NCBI GenBank assembly: GCA_934096605.1
Contig: CAKOMI010000008.1
Span: 1-40,128 of the forward strand
Length of the DNA stretch: 40,128 nt
Source of the DNA: an uncultured Bacilli bacterium
GTDB lineage: Bacteria; Bacillota_I; Bacilli_A; RF39; UBA660
Reading direction: 5' to 3'
Position numbers and translations under genes: made by a program. Below are positions 8,181 to 16,584 of this stretch, piece after piece (the first letter of the stretch is position 1; each line of letters opens with the position of its first letter). The notes below the pieces were generated by a model. It ran no database searches. It was given only the letters and a program-made list of their open reading frames with translations, and had not been told where the DNA came from.

Positions 8181-10017
8181 ATCTTGTGCGTTTGTTTTCT
8201 TCTAAATCAAATTTATCACTTATATTTGGTAGCTCTGTTTTATTACCATATTTATCAATTTTATATCTTTTAGGAAATAGAAATTTTTGATACGCATCAT
8301 TTTCTTTAGCAATTTCAGATACTTGTTCTTCTAATGTTTCTCCTTCCATATAGTAGACTTTTTGATAAACCTCTTTGACAGCTAACATGATGGTTTTACC
8401 ACTAATTGGTTTATTTACTTTGGAAACGATGTAGTTACCTATTTCATCTAATATCTCTTTTTCATGTTCATATTTTTCATCAAAATAATAATTATTAATT
8501 TCTGGATATTTGCTTTCTAATTGAATTGTAAATTCTGGCGATAGTTTTTTTAAATCTTCTAATAAATTAATGATAATTTTTGATATATAGTCTGTATTAG
8601 TATTAAAGTGTTTTTTATTATCTAATGATTTACGATTAATAAAGAAATTTATTTTATTATGAAATTCTTCTAATGAATTAATATTAAATAGTTCGAAAGT
8701 ATCGATATTTGTATCAATGAAATTGTAACGCCTTGTATATGTTTCTTCTTCATTTGTTAGGGCTAAATGTGTATAGATATCATTATTCATAAAATTATTC
8801 CATGTAGGGTCAGTTATGTAGAAACCATCAATCTTATATTTAGGATCGACAATATTGACATAGGCTCTTGCATGATCGCTTCTTGATGAAACTTCTATTT
8901 CATCAGGGCTTGTATTATCATACGATGTATCAACTGATACGGACCTTTCAATCGAATTTATTCCTACTTTATTTAGTAAATCCATTAATAAAGCTTTGTA
9001 TGACACACATACCATATATTCGTTATCTAAAATGGAATATAAATCTCTTGCTGATTCTTGGTCAACTTCATTTTCTTTGTAAGTTTTAAATTGTTTTACG
9101 ACATTATAAATGTAAATATATTTTTCAAATGGTGAGAGGGTTTTAGTTGGCTTTAGTATATCGTAAAGGGTTGTTTCATATCTTAAGAAATCTTTTATTT
9201 GATATGGTTGGCCTTTTATTTCAACAAAAATATTTTCTTGTTTGTATGTTTCATTTTCTTTTATTTTAGCAAATATTTTTTCTTTGTTTTTAGTATATAT
9301 AAGTATATGATTTGGTTTTCCTAATTCTTTTAGTCTTTTAGATATTGGTAAAGCATCTTCTACATTATCTTCTTTAATTTCTAATGTTAGATTGGGATTT
9401 TTGAGATACTTTAGATTTTCTAAATCATTAGCGGTTATTTTATCTAGTAATATGGCATCTTCTACATTAATTAAATTTTTATAAGAATAGCTACTAATTA
9501 ATGGTTTATCATAGTTATAGCTAATTGTTGGATCAAAATTTTCTGCTAAATCAGTACTTACGGCATTTGTTTTAATTTTTTCTATGGAACTATTTTTTAA
9601 TATTTCATAGTCTTCTTTTGATAAAACGTATTTATCATCTTCAGCGTGCTCGGTTAAAGATACCTTTTTTAAATTCGTATTTTTACTAAGAGCATTAATA
9701 ATACTTTTTGTTATTAACTCTTTGTTTTCAATCATAAATTCATCTTTTTTAATATTACCAATAATAGTTTTAAGAATTTTTTGAATTTTGTTTTGATGCT
9801 TTTTATAATAATTAGGATTAATGTATAAAGTGCTTTGCTGAATAATAAATGGTAAGGTTTCAGTAGTGTATATATACGTACGTTTACTAGTTTTTACTAT
9901 GTCTGAATCTTTTAAATAAACTTTGTTTATTTGTAAGTCTTTAGCAGATTTAAGTAAGTTTTTATAGGTTATTCTTTCAAAATTATCATAAATTTTAGTT
10001 ATATCAAATTCTGGCAT
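8179..10017 (-). CDS. Large cytoplasmic protein with transglutaminase-like domain
   Basis: A protein of 612 aa with no signal peptide or membrane segment. Residues about 290-410 look like a transglutaminase-like fold: a Cys in MVCVSYKALLMDLLNKVGI (C337), a His in SDHARAYVNI (H382) and an Asp in TDPTWNN (D403), with the spacing and context of the Cys-His-Asp triad. The N-terminal 280 residues and C-terminal 200 residues are Lys/Asn/Glu-rich and unrecognised. The ribosome-binding site AGGAGG precedes the ATG. It lies 89 nt downstream of clpP on the same strand and may be partly co-transcribed; a weak promoter-like TAGACT-N17-TACGAT also lies in the gap. The substrate is unknown. Such cytoplasmic domains can be proteases or protein cross-linking/deamidating enzymes. 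Confidence 0.7.
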   Translation of the reverse strand: MPEFDITKIYDNFERITYKNLLKSAKDLQINKVYLKDSDIVKTSKRTYIYTTETLPFIIQQSTLYINPNYYKKHQNKIQKILKTIIGNIKKDEFMIENKELITKSIINALSKNTNLKKVSLTEHAEDDKYVLSKEDYEILKNSSIEKIKTNAVSTDLAENFDPTISYNYDKPLISSYSYKNLINVEDAILLDKITANDLENLKYLKNPNLTLEIKEDNVEDALPISKRLKELGKPNHILIYTKNKEKIFAKIKENETYKQENIFVEIKGQPYQIKDFLRYETTLYDILKPTKTLSPFEKYIYIYNVVKQFKTYKENEVDQESARDLYSILDNEYMVCVSYKALLMDLLNKVGINSIERSVSVDTSYDNTSPDEIEVSSRSDHARAYVNIVDPKYKIDGFYITDPTWNNFMNNDIYTHLALTNEEETYTRRYNFIDTNIDTFELFNINSLEEFHNKINFFINRKSLDNKKHFNTNTDYISKIIINLLEDLKKLSPEFTIQLESKYPEINNYYFDEKYEHEKEILDEIGNYIVSKVNKPISGKTIMLAVKEVYQKVYYMEGETLEEQVSEIAKENDAYQKFLFPKRYKIDKYGNKTELPNISDKFDLEENKRTR

Positions 10018-10106
10018 AATTAACCTCCTAGTTGTGTTTATCGTAGCAGATGATTTTGGTTAAGTCTATACTATGCAATTTCTTTTACTTATTTTTGACA
10101 ATTATA

Positions 10107-10676
10107 CTATAGAATTTCATCAATAAGACCATAATCTAGTGCTTCTTTAGCATCAAGATAGTAATCACGGTCTGTATCTTTTACAATCTTTTTGAGGCTT
10201 TGATTGGTGTTATTAGCTAGTATTTGATTTAGCTTGTTTTTGGTTTTCAAGATTCTTTCACAGGCTATTTTCATGTCACTTGCTTGTCCTTCCATACCAC
10301 CTAGTGGTTGGTGAATCATTACTTCAGCGTTTTTTAGAGCATATCTTTTATTTTTTGTGCCACTTGATAGGAGAAAAGCAGCCATGGAGGCAGCCATGCC
10401 AATGACTATTGTTTTGATATCACTTTTTATATAGTTCATCGTATCATAGATGGCAAGGCCACTTGTAACGGAGCCACCTGGACTATTGATATAAAGATAA
10501 ATATCATCATTATTTTTTGAATCTAGGTATAAGAGTTCACTGATAATAATATTGGCTGTTACATCGTTAATTTCACCTGTTAAAAAGACAATACGGTCTT
10601 CTAGGAGTCTTGAGTATAAATCATAAGCTGTTTCATGATTACTACTTTTTTCTAAGACTGTTGGAATTATGTTCAT
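10107..10676 (-). CDS. clpP: ATP-dependent Clp protease proteolytic subunit
   Basis: A protein of 189 aa from the ATG at 10676. The GTG nine bases upstream is part of the ribosome-binding site AAGGGTGA. The catalytic triad is S97 (GMAAS), H122 (MIHQP) and D171 (DTDRD), one residue offset from B. subtilis ClpP. The YINSPGGSV oxyanion region is present. ClpP forms the tetradecameric chamber fed by ClpX/ClpC ATPases and degrades misfolded and regulatory proteins in the cytoplasm. No CtsR-type heptad repeat or CIRCE element was found upstream by eye. Confidence 0.96.
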   Translation of the reverse strand: MNIIPTVLEKSSNHETAYDLYSRLLEDRIVFLTGEINDVTANIIISELLYLDSKNNDDIYLYINSPGGSVTSGLAIYDTMNYIKSDIKTIVIGMAASMAAFLLSSGTKNKRYALKNAEVMIHQPLGGMEGQASDMKIACERILKTKNKLNQILANNTNQSLKKIVKDTDRDYYLDAKEALDYGLIDEIL

Positions 10677-10827
10677 ATATATCACCCTTATATATAATGT
10701 ATTAGAGTTGGCCTTTTTTATTCAATAAATAATGTCTAGTTTTGTCGAACTCATAAATTTCGTTTCCTATATTATATATACTTATAAAAGTTTGAAAAAA
10801 AATATTAAAAAATAAGGTGAAAAGTGC

Positions 10828-10856
10828 TTGACTATGGCTTATGTTTATTGTAGAAT
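10828..10856 (+). promoter_or_regulatory. Promoter of the S10-spc-alpha superoperon
   Basis: TTGACT (10828-10833), exactly 17 nt, then TAGAAT (10851-10856). No other comparably strong promoter was seen before rplQ, so it may drive about 14 kb of ribosomal-protein genes. Confidence 0.75.
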
Positions 10857-10981
10857 GAACTACGTATGACGGCTGTGATGTGTGAGGTTACTGATACACT
10901 AGGCAACGTTGCTTAGAAATATGAGAGAACTTACGACGGAGCAAGTCTATACAAGATATAGGCGAAAGGAGGACATATGTT
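10857..10981 (+). promoter_or_regulatory. Structured leader of the S10 operon
   Basis: The transcript should start near 10863, leaving a leader of about 119 nt. It contains the short palindrome GCAACGTTGC, a GTGT/ACAC stem, and CTATA-CAAGA-TATAG just before AAAGGAGG (10965-10972). S10 operons are autoregulated through their leaders (by L4 in E. coli and related systems). A similar role here is inferred. No intrinsic terminator is evident, so control would be at translation. Confidence 0.45.
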
Positions 10982-11290
10982 ATGTCAAAGAGCAAAGTTC
11001 GTATCAATTTAAAAGCATTCGATTCTAAAGTTTTAGATATGGCTGCTGGTAAAATTGTGGAAACTGTTAAGAGATTAGGAGGTACTGTTTCTGGACCTGT
11101 ACCACTTCCAACTGAAGTTGAAAGAGTTACTGTTTTAAGAGCTGTACATAAATATAAAGACTCTCGTGAACAATTTGAAAGTCGTACTCACAAGAGACTT
11201 ATTGATATTTTAGATCCTAGTAAAGAAATTATTGATGCTTTAACAAGACTTGATTTACCAAGTGGTGTTGACATTAATATCAAATTATAA
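10982..11290 (+). CDS. rpsJ: 30S ribosomal protein S10
   Basis: A protein of 102 aa, the family length. The start MSKSKVRINLKAFD and the loop region RTHKRLIDILDP match S10/NusE, which sits in the 30S head and also joins NusB in antitermination. A nearby upstream ATG is out of frame; the ATG at 10982 is 9 nt after AAAGGAGG. It is the first gene of the operon. Confidence 0.97.
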   Translation: MSKSKVRINLKAFDSKVLDMAAGKIVETVKRLGGTVSGPVPLPTEVERVTVLRAVHKYKDSREQFESRTHKRLIDILDPSKEIIDALTRLDLPSGVDINIKL

Positions 11291-11307
11291 TTAGAAAGGA
11301 AAGAGAC

Positions 11308-12015
11308 ATGAAAGGAATCTTAGGACGTAAAGTTGGAATGACTCAAGTTTTCAGTAAAGATGGTAAATTAATTCCTGTTACAGTTGTTAGTGTTGAACCT
11401 AATACTGTAATGCAAGTTAAAACTGTTGAAACTGATGGCTATAATGCTATTCAACTTGGCGTAGTTGACAAAAAAGAAAAAAATTCTAGTCGTGCAAGTG
11501 TTGGACACGCAAAAAAAGCTAACACCACTCCTAAGCGCTTCTTGAAAGAAATTCGTGACTTCGAAGGATATCAAGTTGGAGATAAAGTAAGCGCAGATAT
11601 ATTTGAGGTTGGCGATATCGTTGATGTTACTGGTACATCTAAAGGTAAAGGATTTGCTGGTACAATCAAAAGACATGGTCAAAGTCGTGGACCTATGACT
11701 CATGGATCTCATTATCATAGAGGACCTGGTTCTTTAGGAACTATGCTTCCAAAAAGAGTATTAAAAGGTAAAAACTTACCAGGACATATGGGTAGTGAAA
11801 CTGTTACTGTACAAAACCTTGAGATAATTGAAGCTAATGCAGCTGAAAATTATATTTTAGTAAGTGGTAATGTGCCAGGTGCTAAAAAAGGCTTAGTTAC
11901 TATTTGCAGTGCAGTTAAAAATAATGTTAAGAAAAATCCAAAAGAGATTATTTCTTATGAAGAAGTTTCTGCTCCAGTAGAGAGTGAAGAAGAAACTACT
12001 AAAACAGAAGAATAG
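11308..12015 (+). CDS. rplC: 50S ribosomal protein L3 with acidic C-terminal tail
   Basis: A protein of 235 aa against a usual length of about 205-215. The core is ordinary (MKGILGRKVGMTQVF; GHRGP-type motif as YHRGPGSLG; LPGHMG). From about residue 212 a Glu/Thr-rich tail (VESEEETTKTEE) is added, which should be disordered and exposed. L3 nucleates 50S assembly and reaches towards the peptidyl-transferase centre. The ribosome-binding site is GAAAGGAAAGAG. Confidence 0.97.
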   Translation: MKGILGRKVGMTQVFSKDGKLIPVTVVSVEPNTVMQVKTVETDGYNAIQLGVVDKKEKNSSRASVGHAKKANTTPKRFLKEIRDFEGYQVGDKVSADIFEVGDIVDVTGTSKGKGFAGTIKRHGQSRGPMTHGSHYHRGPGSLGTMLPKRVLKGKNLPGHMGSETVTVQNLEIIEANAAENYILVSGNVPGAKKGLVTICSAVKNNVKKNPKEIISYEEVSAPVESEEETTKTEE

Positions 12016-12036
12016 AATCAGAAAGGAAAGATAATT

Positions 12037-12666
12037 ATGGCAAAAATTGAAGTTAAGAATTTAAATTCAGAAAAAGTTCGTGATATCACTTTAAATGATT
12101 CTGTTTGGTCTGGTGATGTTCATGAAGATGCACTTAAAAAAATGGTGCGTTTGCAACTTGCAGCTACTCGTCAAGGAACTCGTAAAACAAAAAATCGTAG
12201 CGAAGTTTCTGGTGGCGGTAGAAAACCTTGGAAACAAAAAGGTACAGGTCGTGCAAGACAAGGTAGTATTCGTGCTACTCAATGGGTAGGTGGAGGCGTT
12301 CCTCATGGTGTATGCCCACGTGACTATAGTTTCAAAATTAATAAGAAAGAAAGAGTACTTGCTCTTGTTAGTGCTTTAAGAGACAAAATGAGTCAAGGAA
12401 AAATTGTTATTTTTGAAAACTTAGAATTACCTACTTTAAAAACTAAAGATATTAAAGAGTTAGTTAAGACTGCTAATTTAGAAGGTAAAGTATTATTTGT
12501 TACTGAAAGTGATTGTGAAAATTTATACATGGCTTGTCGTAACTTAGGATATGCATATCATATTGTTGCAGATGAAATTAACGTCTTAGATATTTTAAAT
12601 GCTGATACATTAGTAATTGATGAAGCAGCAGTTAAGAAAATCGAGGAGGGTATGTTAAATGCGTAA
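12037..12666 (+). CDS. rplD: 50S ribosomal protein L4
   Basis: A protein of 209 aa. The tunnel-lining loop is recognisable (GGGRKPWKQKGTGRARQGS, about 55-73), with the following SIRATQWVGGG. L4 binds 23S rRNA and in several bacteria represses its own operon through the S10 leader. It overlaps rplW by 8 nt. Confidence 0.97.
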   Translation: MAKIEVKNLNSEKVRDITLNDSVWSGDVHEDALKKMVRLQLAATRQGTRKTKNRSEVSGGGRKPWKQKGTGRARQGSIRATQWVGGGVPHGVCPRDYSFKINKKERVLALVSALRDKMSQGKIVIFENLELPTLKTKDIKELVKTANLEGKVLFVTESDCENLYMACRNLGYAYHIVADEINVLDILNADTLVIDEAAVKKIEEGMLNA

Positions 12667-12931
12667 TCCAGATATTATTTTAGGGCCAGTTATTACAGAA
12701 AAGAGTATGACTCAAAACCAAGAAGGCGTTTATACATTTAAAGTAGACAAAAGAGCTACTAAAACACAAATCAAAAGCGAAATTGAACGTCAATTTGGTG
12801 TTAAAGTGGTAAGTGTTAATACATTAATCACTAAACCTAAGGCTCGTCGTGTTGGTAAGTACACTGGTAAAACAAAAACTTACAAAAAAGCTATGGTGAG
12901 ACTTGCACAAGGCTCATCAATAGAAATGTAG
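12659..12931 (+). CDS. rplW: 50S ribosomal protein L23
   Basis: A protein of 90 aa. The motifs ILGPVITEKSM and TFKVDKRATKTQIKSEIE match L23, the protein at the tunnel exit that docks trigger factor and SRP. It starts inside the end of rplD behind GAGGAGGG, so translation is probably coupled. Confidence 0.96.
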   Translation: MRNPDIILGPVITEKSMTQNQEGVYTFKVDKRATKTQIKSEIERQFGVKVVSVNTLITKPKARRVGKYTGKTKTYKKAMVRLAQGSSIEM

Positions 12932-12941
12932 GAGGGATATT

Positions 12942-13772
12942 ATGGCAATTAAGAAATTTAAACCAACAACAAATGGCCGTAGAGGCATGAGTACTTTAGC
13001 CAATGAAGAGTTAACTACTTCTACTCCTACTAAATCACTTTTAGTTAAAAAGACTAAAACTGGTGGACGTAATAATCAAGGTAAACTTACTGTTCGTCAC
13101 ATTGGTGGGGGAGCTAAAAGAAAATATCGTGTAATCGATTTTAAAAGAAATAAAATTGGTGTTACAGGACGTGTTGCTACTATTGAATACGATCCAAACC
13201 GTAATGCTAATATTGCTCTTATTAACTACTTAGATGGTGAAAAGAGATATATCATTGCGCCTAAAGGATTAAAAGTTGGTATGATTATTGAAAACGGTGA
13301 AAACGCTGATATTAAAGTTGGTAATGCTTTACCACTTATGAGTATTCCAGTTGGTACTGTTATTCATTGTATTGAACTTAATCCAGGTAGTGGTGCAAGC
13401 CTATGCCGTAGTGCTGGTGCTTCTGCACAAATCTTAGGACGTGAAGGAAAATATGTTTTAGTTCGTTTACAATCTGGTGAAACAAGAAAAATCTTAGGAA
13501 ACTGCATGGCAACTATTGGTGTTGTTGGTAACGAAGACTATGAACTTGTTAACTTAGGTAAAGCAGGACGTAAAAGACATATGGGTATTAAACCTACAAA
13601 CCGTGGTTCTGTTATGAACCCTAATGATCACCCACATGGTGGTGGTGAAGGTCGTGCTCCAGTAGGACGTAAGAGTCCAATGACTCCATGGGGTAAACCT
13701 GCTCTTGGTTATAAAACAAGAAAAAATAAAAAGGCTTCTGACAAACTTATTGTTAGTCGTAGAAAGAAATAG
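12942..13772 (+). CDS. rplB: 50S ribosomal protein L2
   Basis: A protein of 276 aa, the usual length. Conserved features include KTGGRNNQGKLTVRHIGGG and the C-terminal NPNDHPHGGGEGRAP containing the universally conserved histidine near the peptidyl-transferase centre. L2 is required for subunit joining. It starts behind AGGAGGG, 10 nt after rplW. Confidence 0.98.
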   Translation: MAIKKFKPTTNGRRGMSTLANEELTTSTPTKSLLVKKTKTGGRNNQGKLTVRHIGGGAKRKYRVIDFKRNKIGVTGRVATIEYDPNRNANIALINYLDGEKRYIIAPKGLKVGMIIENGENADIKVGNALPLMSIPVGTVIHCIELNPGSGASLCRSAGASAQILGREGKYVLVRLQSGETRKILGNCMATIGVVGNEDYELVNLGKAGRKRHMGIKPTNRGSVMNPNDHPHGGGEGRAPVGRKSPMTPWGKPALGYKTRKNKKASDKLIVSRRKK

Positions 13773-13783
13773 GAGGACAAAAA

Positions 13784-14047
13784 ATGGCTAGAAGTTTAAA
13801 AAAAGGACCTTTTGCAGATAGTTATCTACTTAAAAAGGTTGATAAATTAAATGAAAGTAATAAAAAAGAAGTAATTAAAACTTATTCTCGTCGTTCTACT
13901 ATTTTTCCTAGTTTTGTTGGACATACATTTGCTGTTCATAACGGAAAAGATTTTATTCCCGTTTATGTAACTGAAGAAATGGTTGGACATAAATTAGGAG
14001 AATTTGCGGCAACTCGTAAGTTCGGCGGACATGCAGGTCAGAAGTAG
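13784..14047 (+). CDS. rpsS: 30S ribosomal protein S19
   Basis: A protein of 87 aa, starting MARSLKKGPFADSYLLKKV, with the later SRRSTIFPSFVGHTFAVHNG and LGEFAATRKFGGHAG motifs of S19. It sits in the 30S head and contacts S13. The ribosome-binding site is AGGAGGA. Confidence 0.97.
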   Translation: MARSLKKGPFADSYLLKKVDKLNESNKKEVIKTYSRRSTIFPSFVGHTFAVHNGKDFIPVYVTEEMVGHKLGEFAATRKFGGHAGQK

Positions 14048-14056
14048 GAGGTATAT

Positions 14057-14404
14057 ATGGAAACTTATGCAATACATAAAAGTGCTATGATAGCTCCTAG
14101 AAAGGCTCGTATGACTATGGATTTAATCCGTGGTAAAAGCGTTAGTTCTGCTAGAAGTATTCTTAGTACAACGAATACAAAAGCAAGTCGTTTAATCTCT
14201 AAAGTATTAGAAAGTGCTGTTGCTAATGCTACTAATAACTTTGGAGCTCAAGAAAATGAATTATTTATCTCTGAATGTATGATTAATCCAGGACCTGTTT
14301 ATAAAAGAATTAAATTTGCAAGTCGTGGTAATGTTGATAGAAGAGATAAAAGAACAAGTCATATTATTGTTAAAGTAAGTGACGGGAAAGGAGACAATAA
14401 CTAA
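14057..14404 (+). CDS. rplV: 50S ribosomal protein L22 with unusual hairpin tip
   Basis: A protein of 115 aa. The globular part is typical (KARMTMDLIRGKSV; INPGPVYKRI) and the end KRTSHI is intact. Between them, the normally conserved exit-tunnel hairpin tip (E. coli MPRAKGRADRIL) reads KFASRGNVDRRD here. This tip lines the nascent-chain tunnel and affects macrolide sensitivity. The last base of the stop is shared with the rpsC start. Confidence 0.95.
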   Translation: METYAIHKSAMIAPRKARMTMDLIRGKSVSSARSILSTTNTKASRLISKVLESAVANATNNFGAQENELFISECMINPGPVYKRIKFASRGNVDRRDKRTSHIIVKVSDGKGDNN

Positions 14405-15087
14405 TGGGACAAAAAGTTAATCCTATTGGATACCGTTTAGGTGTTAATAAAGATTGGGAATCTAAATGGTATGCATCAAAAAGTGATTTTGGTACAACTT
14501 TAAATAAAGATTTAAAGATCCGTAAATATTTAGAAGAAAAATTAAAAGATGCTGCTGTTGCTTCTATCCTTATTGAACGCAAGAAAAATCGTGTAGAAAT
14601 TACTATTAATACTGCTAAACCAGGTGTTATTATTGGTCGTGGTGGTGAAGATATTGATAAACTACGTAAAGATTTATCTAGACATGTTGGTGAAGAAGTT
14701 TATGTTTCAATCCAAGATGTTTCAAAAAGTGCTGATTTATGCGCTAAATTAGTTGCTGATAATATAGCAATGCAAATTGAAAACCGTGCACCATTTAGAA
14801 GTGCTCAAAAACGCGCTATTAGAAACACTATGAAAGCTGGTGCTAAAGGTATTAAGACCTTAGTTTCTGGACGTTTAGGTGGTGTAGAAATGGCTCGTAG
14901 TGAAGGTTATACAGAAGGTACTGTTCCTCTTCACACAATTCGTGCTAACATTGATTATGCTCAAAGTGAAGCTGATACTACTTATGGTAAAATTGGTGTT
15001 AAAGTATGGATTTATAAAGGTGAAATACTACCATCAAAAAGAAATGTAAAGGAGAGTGGTAAAGATGTTAATGCCAAAAAGAACTAA
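14404..15087 (+). CDS. rpsC: 30S ribosomal protein S3
   Basis: A protein of 227 aa. It has the start MGQKVNPIGYRLGV, a KH domain with the GXXG loop in PGVIIGRGGEDIDKL (about 74-88), and a C-terminal domain with RSEGYTEGTVPLHTIRANID. S3 forms the mRNA entry channel with S4 and S5. It overlaps rplP by 23 nt. Confidence 0.98.
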   Translation: MGQKVNPIGYRLGVNKDWESKWYASKSDFGTTLNKDLKIRKYLEEKLKDAAVASILIERKKNRVEITINTAKPGVIIGRGGEDIDKLRKDLSRHVGEEVYVSIQDVSKSADLCAKLVADNIAMQIENRAPFRSAQKRAIRNTMKAGAKGIKTLVSGRLGGVEMARSEGYTEGTVPLHTIRANIDYAQSEADTTYGKIGVKVWIYKGEILPSKRNVKESGKDVNAKKN

Positions 15088-15481
15088 ATATCGTAAACCA
15101 CATCGTCTTACTTATGATGGACATGCTAAAGGAAATACTGAATTACAATTTGGTGATTTCGGTTTAATGGCTAAAGAAGGAAATTACGTTAGTGCTCGTC
15201 AAATTGAAGCAGCTCGTATTGCGATGACTCGTTATATGAAACGTGGTGGTAAAGTATTTATTAATATTTTCCCTCATTTAGCTCGTACTAAAAAACCTCT
15301 TGAAACTCGTCAAGGTAAAGGTAAAGGTAACGTTGATGAATGGGTAGCTGTAGTTAAAAAAGGAAAAATCATGTTTGAGATTTCTGGTGTTAGCGAAGAA
15401 GTTGCTCGTGAAGCACTTAGACTTGCTTCTCACAAGTTACCTGTTAAATGTAAATTTGTAAAAAAAGAAGGTGAAATCTAA
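15065..15481 (+). CDS. rplP: 50S ribosomal protein L16
   Basis: A protein of 138 aa from the ATG at 15065, giving MLMPKRTKYRKPHR, which fits the family. The upstream in-frame GTG is part of the GGAGAG ribosome-binding site. Conserved ARQIEAARIAMTRYMKRGGK and TRQGKGKGN are present. L16 helps position A-site tRNA. It begins within rpsC and ends sharing one base with rpmC. Confidence 0.97.
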   Translation: MLMPKRTKYRKPHRLTYDGHAKGNTELQFGDFGLMAKEGNYVSARQIEAARIAMTRYMKRGGKVFINIFPHLARTKKPLETRQGKGKGNVDEWVAVVKKGKIMFEISGVSEEVAREALRLASHKLPVKCKFVKKEGEI

Positions 15482-15687
15482 TGACTGCTCAAGAAATTCG
15501 TAAAATGACTGATGAAGAAATCATTGAAAAAATTAAAGAAGGTAAAAGTGAACTTCTAAATATGCGTATGCAAAATGCAAGAGGAGCATTAGAAAAACCT
15601 CATAAAATGAGCATGATGAAAAAAGACATAGCTCGTATGATGACAATTTTAAAAGAAAGAGAACTTCAAAAGGGAGGTAACAAATAA
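15481..15687 (+). CDS. rpmC: 50S ribosomal protein L29
   Basis: A protein of 68 aa with two predicted helices: EIRKMTDEEIIEKIKEGKSE and the second with MSMMKKDIARMMTILKERE. L29 lies beside L23 at the tunnel exit. It overlaps both neighbours by one base (TAATG at each end), indicating tight translational coupling. Confidence 0.95.
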   Translation: MTAQEIRKMTDEEIIEKIKEGKSELLNMRMQNARGALEKPHKMSMMKKDIARMMTILKERELQKGGNK

Positions 15688-15947
15688 TGGCAGAAAATAG
15701 AAAACAAGAATTAGTTGGAAAAGTTGTTAGTGCAAAAAACGATAAAACTATTACAGTATTAGTAGAAACTCATAAAAAACATCCATTATATGGAAAACGT
15801 GTAAAGTATTCTAAAAAGTATGCTGCACATGATGAGAAAAATGTTGCAAAAGTAGGAGATACAGTAAGAATTAGAGCAACAAGACCATTATCTAAAACTA
15901 AAAGATATGAACTTGTTGAGGTTTTAATTGAAGCTGTTATCCTTTAG
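15687..15947 (+). CDS. rpsQ: 30S ribosomal protein S17
   Basis: A protein of 86 aa. The OB-fold motifs KQELVGKVVSAKNDKTITV, HPLYGKRVKYSKKYAAHDE and VGDTVRIRATRPLSKTKRY are typical. S17 is a primary 16S binder. It starts on the last base of the rpmC stop with GGAGGT just upstream. Confidence 0.96.
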   Translation: MAENRKQELVGKVVSAKNDKTITVLVETHKKHPLYGKRVKYSKKYAAHDEKNVAKVGDTVRIRATRPLSKTKRYELVEVLIEAVIL

Positions 15948-15958
15948 GAGGTAATCTT

Positions 15959-16327
15959 ATGGTAATGCAAGAATCTAGACTTAAAGTTGCTGATAATACT
16001 GGTGCTCGTGAAGTATTAGTAATTCGCTGCTTAGGTGGAAGTAATAGAAAAACTGCTAATATTGGTGATGTTGTTGTTTGTACTGTAAAAAAAGCTATTC
16101 CAAATAGTAACTTAAAAAAAGGTAAAGTTGTAAAGGCTGTTATTGTTAGAAGCGTACAAGGCGTTAGAAGAAATGATGGAAGTTATATTAAATTTGATGA
16201 TAATGCTTGTGTTATTATTAAAGATGATAAAACTCCAGTAGGTACACGTGTATTAGGTCCAGTTGCAAGAGAACTTCGTGAAAAAGATTTCATGAAAATA
16301 GTTTCTTTAGCAAGTGAAGTTATATAG
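15959..16327 (+). CDS. rplN: 50S ribosomal protein L14
   Basis: A protein of 122 aa, the exact family length when started at the first ATG (MVMQESRLKVADNTGA, compare B. subtilis MIQQETRLKVADN). GTRVLGPVARELREK near the end is conserved. L14 forms part of the intersubunit bridge and the RsfS silencing site. Confidence 0.97.
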   Translation: MVMQESRLKVADNTGAREVLVIRCLGGSNRKTANIGDVVVCTVKKAIPNSNLKKGKVVKAVIVRSVQGVRRNDGSYIKFDDNACVIIKDDKTPVGTRVLGPVARELREKDFMKIVSLASEVI

Positions 16328-16336
16328 GAGGTTTAC

Positions 16337-16573
16337 ATGAAAATAAAAGTAAATGATCAAGTAGAAATAATTGCTGGTAAAGATAAAGGTAAAACTGGCA
16401 GAGTTCTAAGAACTTTAAGAAAAAAAGATAAAGTTGTTGTTGAAGGATTAAACCTTGTAAAAAAACATACTAAACCTAATCAAAATAATGAAGGTGGAGG
16501 AATATTTGATATTGAAGCTCCAATTCATGTATCTAACGTTAAAAAAGTAGAAACTAAGAAAGGTAAAAATTAA
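16337..16573 (+). CDS. rplX: 50S ribosomal protein L24, short form
   Basis: A protein of 78 aa against about 100 in most bacteria. The KOW motif is present (VEIIAGKDKGKTGRVLRT), followed by VEGLNLVKKHTKPNQNNEGGG and the β-strand IEAPIHVSNV. The chain then stops where others have a further C-terminal strand-loop, so it is a C-terminally short L24. L24 initiates 50S assembly. Confidence 0.94.
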   Translation: MKIKVNDQVEIIAGKDKGKTGRVLRTLRKKDKVVVEGLNLVKKHTKPNQNNEGGGIFDIEAPIHVSNVKKVETKKGKN

Positions 16574-16584
16574 GGTGGGAATGT

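Noticed and set aside
10686..10827. CtsR or CIRCE heat-shock operator upstream of clpP
   Set aside because: No heptad GGTCAAA-type repeat or TTAGCACTC inverted repeat was found; only an AT-rich stretch with ambiguous -10-like boxes and no confident clpP promoter.
11368..11718. Minus-strand open frame inside rplC, and similar antisense frames in other genes (e.g. 31871-32131, 27008-27229)
   Set aside because: They lie wholly within strongly supported genes, have no ribosome-binding sites and have compositions expected of antisense shadows.
15056..15064. Longer L16 start at GTG
   Set aside because: It overlaps the ribosome-binding site and the extra residues are not in the family; the same reasoning was applied to rpsL (28720), fusA (29634), tuf (31772), clpP (10685) and rpoA (23443).
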